A DNA stretch of 64,000 nt. Source: Heterocephalus glaber. Its lineage: Eukaryota > Chordata > Mammalia > Rodentia > Bathyergidae. This document shows, piece after piece, positions 1 to 12,600 of the stretch. Every line of letters starts with the position of its first letter. Within the stretch, counting starts at the first letter, position 1. Location: contig NW_004624843.1 of assembly GCF_000247695.1 (NCBI RefSeq), forward strand, positions 5,968,977-6,032,976. Reading direction: 5' to 3'. The position numbers and the translations under genes are program-made. The notes under the pieces were generated by a model. The model worked only from the letters and a program-made list of their open reading frames with translations, was not told where the DNA came from and did not search any database.

Positions 1-571
1 TGGTTATTTTCTGAATATGGTTGCTTTTGGAGAAGGAGAAAATCAAGAATACTTGCTGTGGTGATTATTGTACTTAGCTATTTGGGCCATTACTGCACAT
101 GGAGGTCTGGCTCCAAATTTCCAAAGGAATGTCACCCTGGAAGAAGTCTAGACTCCTGTGCCATCACATTTTCAGTGTTAGTAAGCAGCAGTGTGACATA
201 ATCCTTCAGGGCAGCTCTTTGCAGAGCAAACCAACAACTATGTGTAATGCCCAAACATGCTCTCAAAGTTCAAAGCTCTGGGAAGCAGATGCATTGTTTC
301 AGAATATTTCCTGAAGGAGAGAGGCTCACCCCTAACTTCCACTTCACTTCAAATCCTTTGAAGTTATGATAATGTCACAGTCACTGGAGACAGGAAGCTG
401 AGGCTGTCTCAGAGTGTAAGTAGGAAATGGTCATCTACCTCACTGCGGGGTTAGAGGAGTGGGATCTCTGCTATTATGTGACTCTAGTGACTGAGTGCCC
501 CTGTCCATCTCACCACCCAGCCCTGCTGCGGCAGTGGGGAGGGGCCACCGAGTGTTCTGCAAGACACATAC
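1..571. other. USP40 intron, no recognised element
   Basis: Intronic DNA past exon V. Overlapping open frames here are shadows of exon V or chance; I see no SINE, LINE or other feature. Confidence 0.6.
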
Positions 572-690
572 TTGAGCTGCCGCCGATCAGCACGCAGGAG
601 CCTGCCGGGGCGCTTGTTCTCCACCGTCCAGGCTCTGAGGAGGGCTGGGCCCAGGACAGCCACCTCGGAGGCAGGAAGCAAGGCCCTGGC
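572..690 (-). CDS. USP40: USP40 exon V (last exon in window)
   Basis: 119 bases, 39 codons plus 2 (residues 819-857, then a split Lys or Asn codon), encoding ARALLPASEVAVLGPALLRA, WTVENKRPGRLLRADRRQL. Acceptor TTGTCTAG, donor GTATGT. GC-rich relative to its flanks. The following exons (EYKLG onward in human) lie off the left edge. Confidence 0.93.
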
Positions 691-3600
691 CTAGACAAAG
701 AAACAGACATTTCTCCACTGGTTTCAAAGGTACTCAGAAAAACACATCAAATGAAGCATGGCACAATGACATCTGAGGGCAGGAGACCTCAAGTAATGCT
801 AAATTCTACTTTTAAAAAACTACAGTAACATCTCTCTGAAGTTAATCCTGAGTAGTTTTTGTATGTTTCCTCACAGAAACACCTGAGGCGGAAGCAGCCT
901 TCTGAGACTTCTGAGTGACTACGTGGATGTGACTGAGAAGAGCAGTCTGTCCCATGAAGCAAGGGACTCCTCTGCGACTTTCACCCATGCTCCCCCAAGA
1001 CTTTAGCCACAGTCACTCTGCCTGTGATGGGACTTTTGATTGTGGACTATTTCGCTTTGGCTCCAGCCAGCTGGCCCAGACTGCTTGTTCTAATTCTAAA
1101 GCAGGGTAGATAACATTCACCACCTAATTACATTTAGGCCAAAGCATGTACAGTGGTCAATATTCAGCCATTTTTTAAAACCTAAAAACAGCAATTTTTT
1201 TTCCCAACCTAATACAAGAGGGCACTTCCCACTTGTTTTCACGAGAACAAAGCCACTTGCTTTCTCAAGCAAGGTTTAGAGTCCCCACAGCTGGGGACTC
1301 TCACAGGCCAAACCCCAACGACTGCTAGCCAGGTACAGGCCCCATGTTTTTTCCTTTAAGTAAAGGAAGCAACATTTGTTTTAGTCCGACAACAGCAAGG
1401 TGCTTCCTCAACATTCTGTGTTGCACTTAAACCAGCCTTCCCATTTGGACAGAAACTCCTCCTCCATGAATGTTAATGCATAAGGAGACAGTACAACCTC
1501 TGGCTTAGCATCCTAACCTCCAAGCGGATCCCTGACCTCATGGCAAACTGACAGCACAGCCTGTGACTACTGACATGAAACACACGGATCACACCGGCAC
1601 AAGACAACGTAAATAAAGGGGCAAAGTGAAAGCTTCACAAAAATGTTTCCAGAAACCATGTTTCCCTAAAAATAAAAAATGAACACAAGATGCAAGTTGC
1701 TAAGGATACTGGAACACAAGCACAGCATGTCTGTCAGAGTCGGGTAAGTGAGAGCCACAAGGGCAATGGCAGGAACAGGTGCCAGGACCCTGTGGCCCAT
1801 GGGCACTGCCCGCTAGTACTTACCCCTGAACATGGCATGTAACAAATGCCATATCAGAACAGACTGTGGTCGAGGGAAAAGGAAATAGAAGAACACATTA
1901 ATATCTCACTGGAAGAAGCCATATCACCACTAAGGCACGTGGCAGGAAGAAGTCTGACCTGAGACTTCAGGTCCACCAATGTGGCATCTTCTGAGATGTT
2001 TATGTCTCCCAAGTAGAGGAGAGAGACTTCCGCAGTCACGTGGCCAGGAACACCTGCAAGAGGACAGAGCTGGCATCAGAAGGGAACTTTAAACTGACAT
2101 GTTTCACATTTCTCAAATACACTGCCATGTTTGATAGCTTAACAGGCTTATTTGGTCCATGTTCTTATACTGAAAACAGGCTTATTGATATGCCACTGAA
2201 GACCCTCCCAGTCCAAGTCCCTGAGCTCAGCTCCCTGACGGCACGCTGTCTGAGATTAGCAATCGGAGCTGCTGCAGGCAGAGATCTCTGGGGAATGTGC
2301 CCTTGTGCTGTCTGCCTACAGTGCTCCATTAGAACTTCTTTCCTTCCTCAAAGACGACTTTGCTGGTGGGACACTCTGCCTGTATTCTTTATGTCAGATG
2401 GATGTAAAAGCTGCTAAATTTTAAATTCAGAAGAATTTCTCATAGTTTTGCTTTGATTTAGTGTTTCTGCTTATGCTGAGCTCACGGTTAATATATAACC
2501 AGAAATTACATGCTGATTATAGATAAATTAAACATAAAAGCTTTCTTAATGAGTGGGCCCCTGCTTTCCCACACTAGAGACTGAATCCAGGCAAGTACTC
2601 CGAGCCAAATCACAAGTCCTTTTACAAAAATTTTATTTTATTTTTTTTGGTACCAGAGATCAAACTTAGGACCTTGTGCTTTTGGGGCAGGCGGCGGGAC
2701 CACTGAGCTAAGTCCCTGGCCCAAAAATTTGATTTTGAGACAGGGTCTTGCTAAGTCACTAAGCTCCCCAGGTTGGCCTTAAACTTGCAATCCTCCTTGC
2801 CTTAGCCTTCCAAGTAGCTGGGATTAGAGGCCTGCACTGCCAAACCTGGCTGAGTTTTTCTTTCATCTCAGGACAACTGGAGGCTGGTATTACCTGAGAG
2901 AAAATTTTCAGGAAATTCTAAATAATGAAACACATTTCCCAATTCTTGTGATATAGAAGTACTATCAAAAATATACCTTTTCCTTACTTATGGTATAGAG
3001 AAGAAACATACTGATTTAACATGCTTTTAAAAATTTGTATCCAACTCTATACGTAATTATGTAATTATCATCTAAGCATTTTTAGAGTTAGTTAACATGA
3101 ATTAATTGTAACTCAACTAAATAACTTCAGAAAAATTTCATAACTGATAACATATCTTCTTTTTTTGTTGGTACTGGAGATCGAACTCGGGTCCTTGTGC
3201 TTGCACAGCAGGCGGCGAAACCACTGAGCTAAATCCCCGGCCCAACAACATACTTTCTTACTTTCTTTGTAGAACAAAGACAGTCTTAACTTCAAATGGT
3301 AATTTGAGTAATTTACATTAATTTTGTTACTAAGGTTTTTTTTAAAGATAAAAATATAGTGCATGATAATAATTCAAGGTACTAAAAAAGCTAAATAATT
3401 AAGGAATGATAAAAAGAAAAAAATATACCCGAAGAATTGATTCTATTAAAAATGTATTTTGGGGCCGGGGATTTAGCTCAGTGGTGCCGCTGCCTGCCTG
3501 GCAAGCATAAGGTCCTGAGTTTGATCCCCGGTACCAAAAAAAAAAAAAAAATGTATTTACTTGGGGCTGGGCTTTAGCTTTGGTAGAGCCCTTGCCTAGC

Positions 3601-6600
3601 ATGTATGAGGCCCTAGGCCTGATCCCTAGTACCCCACAAAACAAGGCAAAATTATCAAAATAACTCTTTATCTACAGTTACAAGAGAGATTAAAATTTAA
3701 AACGTGGGGTTGGGGATTTAGCTCAGTGCTTCTGCTGCTTGCCTCCCAAGCACAAGGACCCGAGTTCGATTCCCTGGTAACCAAAAAACCCCAGAAAAAC
3801 AAAAAACAAAATTTAAAATGTGTTGTCACTGTAAGTGGAAGCCTACTTTGTACAGCGGCAGCTTAACTCTTTGCTGGTGATTCTGCCCACGGGTGTGTAT
3901 GCTGCCTTTGAGTGAGAGAACATGTCCTACTCTGTTTGTTCTCAGAAGTCAGTCCATGTTGGATGCCCTAGCAGCAATTCCAGGGCCTGTGGTAGAGAGG
4001 CACAAACACCAGGAGATGGGCAGGATGTGGACTCCAGCCCTGGCCTCTGCCCTTGTGCTCAATGGAGTGGTGTGAAGCCTTGATACCCTGGCACATGATA
4101 ATAAGTGGGGCCTCAACCGCCCTGAGGACCTTGAGAGCTGATTTATACAAAGGTCCTTGAGAAAGTACCACGTATCAAGACAATAACGGAGATAACAATT
4201 AGACATACAGTACTTTACAGAAGTAACAAAACACTGCACAGAAGCAGGATGGTGTTACTCTCACGGAATGACTCAGGACATAAATGAGGAAGGTTTTAAT
4301 TTACACTTCTGCTGACCCTCAGAGCAGGCATTGTACTTCTCTGTGATGCGCTGGTTCTTGCAGTTCTGCCTTGTCCTCACCTGGGGTGGAAGCAGCTCTC
4401 CAGCCGACACCTTGAGCAGGGCTGCCATGGGGCTGGTCTTCGCTCTCCCAGCGTCCTGAAGGACCTTGTGGCCGGTACCACCAGATGGGTAGCTTCAGGA
4501 AACCCTGAAGAACAGAGCGTTTAACTGCTGTGATGCACAAAGGTTAAGTGAATCTTTATTTTGCTTCCACAGAGAGAAATACCTTGATGACATAAAATAT
4601 TCTTGAATTTATTATTTTTCTTCTTAGATTTATCAACTGTCATACATTATACTTATTTATTAGTTTTAAAATAAAAAATTTAAAATAATTAAAATGAGAC
4701 TTTGGGATGACTGAGACAAAATATTCTTTGCATAGAAATATCTTAGTAGATAAAAGAAACAAGAAGCACAGACAGTAACAAAGCATTTGCCTGAACAACA
4801 CTACACTACTACCTCCAAGCAACCATAAAACAGCCTATGATCTAAGCTGGATTCCTACATACAAACTGCAGGAAATAAGCCCACTGCCTTTATACAAACC
4901 CTACAATTTCAGTATTATTAGTTCAGTTTTTCCCACCTCATTGTTTTTTTTTGGTACTGGGGATTGAACTCAGGTTCTTGCACTTGCGCAGCAGGCGGCG
5001 AAACCACTGAGCTAAATCCCTGGCCCCCACCTAATTTTTTATTAATAAAGAAAATCAACAGATTTATTGAGATAAATGAGGTTGTGTTTATACTGCTCAA
5101 TTTCCAATAGAACATAAGAAAGTGAAAAATAACTGTGTAAAATATTTTAAATACCTATGTCAAGAAACACACTATAGTATTTTATCAAACTGGTGAAGAT
5201 TAAATAATATTCAATCTCATTTTAATTAAATACATGTAAATGAAAACAATTTTTTCACCTCATAGGGAGTCAGAACCTAGAAAGTCTAATAATATACCCT
5301 GTTGGCAAAAACATGGGTAAATCTGAATGCTTATAAATTATGGCAGAGGGCCGGGGATTTAGCTCAGTGGTTCCAGCGCCTGCCTCGCAAGCACAAGGTC
5401 CCGAGTTCGATCCCCAGTACCAAAAAAAAAAAAAAAAAAAAAAAAAATTGGGCCAGGGATTTAGCTCAGTGGTTCTGGTGCCTGCCTCGCAAGTGCAAGG
5501 TCCCGAGTTCGATCTCCAGTACCAAAAAAATAAATAAATAAATAAATAAATTATGGCGGAAATATAAACTGTGAGAATCTTGGAGCGTTATTTGTTCTTA
5601 ACTGTTAAAATTTAAAATGCCCGAGTAAGGCCTCTGGCTCAGCCATTCCACATTTAGGAATTTGCCTTCTGACACATGTGCCTGCACAAAAACCTATTTA
5701 CACAGGGATATTCACTGCAGACTGCTATGGCAGCAAAAAATGTGACCCACCCTCGAGGTCCTTTTTAGAAGGCTGTTGACATTATGGTAGGGCACAAGTT
5801 TTGAGGAAGAAATTTTAGTTCTGGGATTTATCCTGTAGAAATATCCTTATCCATGGAAAACAGCACATATTTTTAGTGTTCAGAGACTAGCTACATTATG
5901 GGGCTGTGGGAATAGCTCAGTGATGTAGCACTTGCCTACCTTGCACAAGGCCCTAGGTTGATAATCAGCAGTGCAAAGAAAAGGTACCTCCATACAATAG
6001 ACTGCTATATAGCCACTGTATCTGAGGAGGTGGCTTTATCTGTAGTGGACCAGCACATACTTAGAGATGTATGAAAAAAGCTAAGTATACAACAGAAGGC
6101 CTAGCATATAATCTTTTATGTACATGTATGCTATATACATGTATACATACATACTTGAGGGTGTACTTATCAAAAAGCCCACACCATTGGAGGGATACAG
6201 AGTAAACTGGCTAACTATGAAGACAGGACTCTGGGGTTAGGGAGGGAGGAAGTATGTTAACTTTCCCTGGTTCTGATTTTTATATACTTGGAATTTTGTA
6301 GCATGAGTATTATCTATTAAAAAATTAACTTTAAAGGTTGTGGTACAAAATACAACAGAATTCCACAAGTCATGAAAAAGAAAATGGTGGGTCTGTTATG
6401 AGAACCCGAGGATATATTAAGTAAATAAAAACAACAAACAATGAAACAGCAGGTTAAAACAATGTAGAGAATCTGACCTCTTCTATGTTAGCTTTCAAGG
6501 GAATGCACGTGTTAACTCGGAATCCAAATGTATTTAGTGCTTTCCTTAGAAGGATCTACAAGGACAAGTAAGTTACTGGTGGCTTTTCTCTGGACAAAGG

Positions 6601-9600
6601 TGTGGGCATAACTCCTTCTCACTTTAAGCCTTTTGTGCTGTCTGAATTTCCTAATCATAAGCAAATGTTACCTGAGTATTGGAATTTAGGGACATATTTT
6701 GTTTTCATCTATATCTTTTTATTTTTTTGCATTAAGAAAACTAATAAATATTAGTTTTAAAAAGTAGTAATATGGGCCAGAGATTTAGCTCAGTAGTTCT
6801 GCTGCCTGCCTCACAAGCACAAGGTCCTGAGTTCGATCCCTAGTACAAAAAAAAAAAAGGAGTAATACGCAGTGTTTATGAAAGCAATGAGCTTTCTTGT
6901 ATAGTATTCTCTTGGTAGGACTATAAATCTGATACAACTTTTGTGAAGACAATTTGGCATTATATAAAATCAAGCCTTATGTTCACACCCTTAGATTTAG
7001 TAATTCTATCTTAGAAGGATTTATATTTCAGTACTAATTGTAAAAACAAAAAATTAAAATCAAGCTAAACTAACACTGGGAATACAGATGAATTAAACAG
7101 TAGTAAATCATACTTCTGGATTTTATGATCAGGTTAAAATGGTAAATATAAAAAGAAAGAAATAAAACTTTATATGTAATTGCTTTCATTTTATTTCAAA
7201 ATATTTATGGAAAGGAAACAGGTTTGCCTGGTAGGATTCTGGGAAAGTTCACCTTTTATGACTATCTGTATTTCTGCATTTTCCCATAATGAGAATATGT
7301 CATCTTTGTAATCAGAAAATAGTAACTGCCTTACAAAATGTCTATTTGTAAGCAAAATCTTACCAGAGGAGGAAGTTTTCCTTCAATTAAAAGCAAAGTA
7401 TCTCCAGAACATATCATAAGCTCTTTCAGTGTTGCATCCTGGGAACACAGAAACTCTGTTTTGTCACTTATGACTTCTGAAAGGAACAAACAGACCATTG
7501 GATCTTTTTTTTAACCCTATGCCTCTATTACTGTCTCAAGAAATAAACAAATAATCAGGCAGGTACCCAAGGCAAAGGGAATAAGCTAAGATTATAAAAC
7601 CAGGACAGAACTAGGTGTTAAATCGTGGGGTATAAACTGTTCATATCATCAAAGATCTGAGGAAAGGGAGCTGGATGAGACAAGAAATGATAAAACTGAT
7701 TTGTGGAAGATGAAACTTTAGTGATGCCTAAAAAGATGGACTGAATTTGGAAAGCTAGAGCAAAGAGAAGAAAAGGAATGAAAAAGAATAAGGGCAAGGG
7801 AAAGGCTGACGACAGGGCAGGCTTATTTGGGTACAGCTAAGAGATCCAATGATGAAAGAGGGAAGAAACAGGTGGAGAGTAAGAGGAAACACAACTGGAC
7901 GCGAAGAGTGGGCGCAAACCCAAGGTTGTGGACTGGAAATGAAGCAGTCACTAATAGACTATTTTGGCTGCTGCAAGCACGAGCCAAGGGGGGAAGGCCT
8001 GGGGCAGAGATGCCACGGCAGTAATTTAGGCATGAGGCATGGGGAAGTCAGCAGGGGAGATGGTCAGGAAGAAGTCTCAGAGCTGGCAGCACCTAAAAGC
8101 TGAGCCTGATATGAAGAAGGAAACATAAGTAGGGGAGGCCATGCTTTAGTCTGAGAAGATTGGGAGAGGAAAGAAATGGCAAATCTGGGAAGAAGAGCCA
8201 GTTTTGAAGGCTGTGAGTTTACTTTTAGAGGAGCCATCTGATACTGATTTGGGAACTGACAGTGAAGATGATGTGGGAGCCATCTGAATAAACAGATCCT
8301 CCTGCATCTAAACTGTGTGTTGTTCCTCCAGACCTTCCAGAGCCCACCTCTTCCTCTGGGCAGTCAGACTGCTGGCCAGGACTCTTGAGGCCTCTGACTG
8401 CCCCATAGCAGAGTGCTCAGAGGCAATCTCAGCATGCCTCCTCAGCAGCCGTCTGTGGGCATTCAAGGTTGCTGTTACTGCTGAGCAGAAAGCAGGCAAA
8501 TAAAGACCAGGAAAGGGCAGCTGACCACAAAGCTGTGGTCTCCTTCCAAGGCTACCACTGGGACGTTTGATGCTATTTGGACCAATAAGAAGACTTAACT
8601 GAATTCCAACTATCCTGGGAAAAGTGTTCCTAAGACTGCCCTAAGAGTTTGGCTAGACCAACAGTTTGCACCAGAACTTGAGTAGAGTTCTGCCATCATA
8701 AATTTACAAGGAAACTCTGATCCTAAAATATTCAGGGGCCAGTGGTACACACTTGTAATCCCAGATACTTAGGAGGCTGAGGCAGGAGGATTCCAAATTC
8801 TAGGCCAGCCTAGATCCTATTTCAAAATAATAAAGTAAAAAGGACTGAGAATGTAGCTCAGCATTCCCTGGATTCAATCCCCACTACAACAACCCCCCTC
8901 AACCAAACCGAAACATTCAGTGTATCTTCAAATGTTTTCATTAGTTAAAATATTATCTGAGTGAACTACTGCTCCTAAGACATGTTCTCTCACTAGGAGG
9001 GGTTTATCACAAATGTTAGAAATGGTTCCACCTAGCTGAGACTTGCCCTCTATCAGAAAACTGCAAACAAAGTTACAACAGGCCCATTCATAGATTCCTT
9101 TTGGTTTGTTTTGAGACAGGATCTGGCTTTTAGCCCAGGCCGGCCTTGAACTCTCAATCTTCCTGCCTCACCCTCCAGAGTGCTGGGATTGCAGGTCTGT
9201 ACTACCATGCCTGGGTTTCATTCATAGATTTTTTTGGTACCGGGGACTGAACTCGGGACCTTGCCCTTGCGAGGTAGGACCTTGTGCTTGTGAGGCAGGC
9301 GGCAGAACCACTGAGCTAAATCCCCAGCCCCATTCATAGATATTTTGTATCTTAAAAAAAGCGAAAGATTTCTTTCTTTAGAATTCTTTCATATGAATTG
9401 GGAGAGAGCAATCTTGTATGACAATGTAAAATAAACTCAATTATTTTAAAGAGTAAAATGTATAGAAATAATCTTACTTCTTCACATAAAGGCTCCCCAG
9501 CTTCACAGCACCAATCCATTTTCCGTAAATGCCATGCATCTCCTAGGAAGAAATCAAAATCTGATGAAAAAACCCAGAGTATGTTCTAGGAGTTTGTCAG

Positions 9601-12600
9601 GATAAATGAATATCAAATGGGATTTTATCTGCTAATAGTTATTAATTATTTTTAAAAAATAAATTATCTCTTGGGGCCAGGGATTTAGCTCAGTGGTTCC
9701 ACCGCCTGCCTCATAAGCACAAGGTCCCGAGTTCAATCCCCATACCAAAATAAATAAATAAACATCTAGTACAATTCTAGTAAAAAAAAAAAAAAAAAAA
9801 AAAATCTCTCCTAGAGCATGAAAAGAATTATTCCCTCAATTTGGCTAATTTGCTTTCTCTTCTACCAGAACTTGTGAACAAAAACAACACACAGGTACAT
9901 TTGTCACTTGCCACTATTATATTTACTCTGTACCTTTACTATTTACAATGCATATATATCATTTACCAGTATACATGTACATGTAAGTATGGAATCCCTT
10001 CTGAGAGCAGCATAAAGTTGAATTTATTTTACTCTTAGCTGAAAACATTGATCAGAAACTGTTAATGTGTACAAGCGGATGATTCTTATTTATTTAGCAG
10101 TATTCTAACAAAAATGCAGTAGTAGTATGTCGTAAAGAGTATTTTTTTTGGTGGTACTGGGGATTGAACCCAGGACTCATGCATGCTAGGCAAGCACTCT
10201 TCACTGCACTGGCCCCAAGAGCATTTTAATGAAGCTGGTATATGTGAATACTTACAAATGTCAAAAAGACTTTAATCAAATTTCTGTTTCTCAGTATACC
10301 TGCTACACTGGTGAAATGAGACTTTTCTTTTTTCTTTTCGAGGGAAAAATTGAATGAAGAAAAATTTAGAAATTAAAAAATAGTAATGTTGGGGCTGGGG
10401 ATTTAGCACAGTGGTTCTGCTGCCTGCCTAGCAAGTGCAAGGTCCCGAGCTGGATCCTGGGTACAAAAAAAAAAAAAAAAAGTAATGTTTGTAAATAAGC
10501 ACCTCTCCCCCCAGCCCCTGCAGCAGAACATCTTACAGGCAAAGGAATAAACACTGGTCTCTTTCTCATCTCCATAGGCCATTGCTGGAATCCCCGTATT
10601 TCTAGACCCTTGTTAGTCTAATGTTCTAGTTTTAAATATGGTAAGAGTTCTATCCCTGGTACTGCAAAAAAAAAAAAAAAAATCAGCAGTAACTTAGAAG
10701 TGAACAGCGGGACTTCACAGAACCACCTGGGGGAGCTCAGTTCTGAGAATCACACCTGAGCAAGCCATCTACCTCTCTCAGCCCGGGTTTCCTCATATGT
10801 ACAAGGGGAACAGGTAAAGCTCCCTGCAAGGCAGGGTGGTGATGGGTTTCACTGAGACCCTGCAGGACCACTTCTTAGAGGAGTACTTTGCATTCAGAGC
10901 ATGTCAGTGCTCCTCCCACATAACAAAGCTGGGGGAAGGGGACAGCCACTTCAGTCACATTTGAGAACAGTCAGGTGCTCTAATGAAAAGAGGTCGGGCA
11001 CCTCATCAAGCTCATATGAGGGAGGGCCAGGGATTTGGCTCAGTAGTGCTGCTGCCTGCGTCATGAGAGCAAGGTCCCGAGTTAAATCCCCAGTACTAAA
11101 AAAAGAAAAAAAAAGAAAGCTCATATGGAAAGCTCTTTTAAAGGATCCTGGGTTGATTTTTTTCATTCATAGTACTTTCCCTAATCCACATCACAAAAAT
11201 ATTGACGTGAAACAGGATGCACTGAAATTCTTGATCAATGAGAATTAAAAAAAAAAAAAAATCAGTGAAAGACTTGGATACAGGTAGTAAATTTTACTTT
11301 TTTTTAATACCTTTCCTAAACCCTGTTATCTTTACTTAGAATTAGTCTACCACTAGTTTTCTTTTAGTGTGCAAATAAGAACCAGGAGAATTTATTATGT
11401 ACATACAGAAATTTAAACTTTTTTCCCCTCCCCTAGTTTGTAATATTTTTTCCCCAAACTCCAGGGAATTAGAAAGTTTGAAAAGTTTCCTTTAGGTTTA
11501 TAGATAATTGCTTTAGTAAAAGATATGGGTAAGATTATACTGTATATCATCATGGTAAGTAACTTACCTGGCAGACCAGATTTCTCCAACATTATCTTTA
11601 AACACTAAAAAAAAAAAATTATGCCCAATGTCAGTTTTCTGCTTCTGAGTTACAGTACAAAGAACAATATCCTTTCAGAATCCTGAACGGAGTCAGGTTA
11701 CATTGAGTCATTCTTCAATAGATAAGACATGTACAATCCAGATGACCCACAAACCAGTTCTCCTTCCTTGGAGCTGAGGGGGCCAATCTGTGTGGGGAAT
11801 AAAGTTTCTGGTGTTTGCAATCAGGACTTAGCTCTAAGTTTCGTTCACTGCATTCTAGGTCAGAACCATAATTTCCTTCCTGTGAGGATTAACAGTGTGT
11901 ACTTGATATGATATGATTAATAAGACTGACTTCACAGATACACAATTACTCTCACTCCTATAAAAGGAGATTAGCTTTTATTTGAAAACTAGTAAGATGA
12001 CCCTCAAGTGACAGTCATCACCTGGTCTCAATTACTGCCAGTCTGGTGTGTCCCTCCCACCCACCACCCTGTTTTTATAAGCAAATGCCAGATATCATAT
12101 CACTTCATTTATAAATATTTAATATGTACCTCTGAAAGGATTCTTTTAAAAATATAACCTTGAGGGCCCGGGATTTAGCGCAGTGGTTCCACTGCCTGCC
12201 TCACAAGCGCAAGGTCCCGAGTTTGATCCCTGGTACCAAAAATAAATAAATAAACAAAAATATAACCTTGAATGACATCTGAAAAAAAATTCCTTAAGAT
12301 CAAAAAATACTCAGTGTTCTGATATCCCTACTTTCTTTTCAATTATTACCACTTGCAGTTCTTCTAGCTTGAATTGTGGTCCAAAGAAGGGGCACACATT
12401 GCAACAGGCTATTTCTCATAAGCCTCTTTTAATTTTGTAGGCTGCCCCCTCTCCCCACCCAAATTCTGTAATTTATTTGTTGAAGAGTAGTTTTCCAATC
12501 TGGATTCTGTGGCTGAAGATCTGTGGTACATTAAAGATCCTCCTCTGTATAGGAGGATCTCTTAAAAACTGGTAGTCAGACCAGTTTTTTTTGCTTTTGC

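Noticed and set aside
427..828. 133-codon plus-strand frame
   Set aside because: It is the shadow of USP40 exon V on the opposite strand in a GC-rich patch.
4319..4380. Extension of USP40 exon T to a later donor
   Set aside because: The extension would change the phase and break the join to exon U; the GTGAGG donor fits both phase and similarity.
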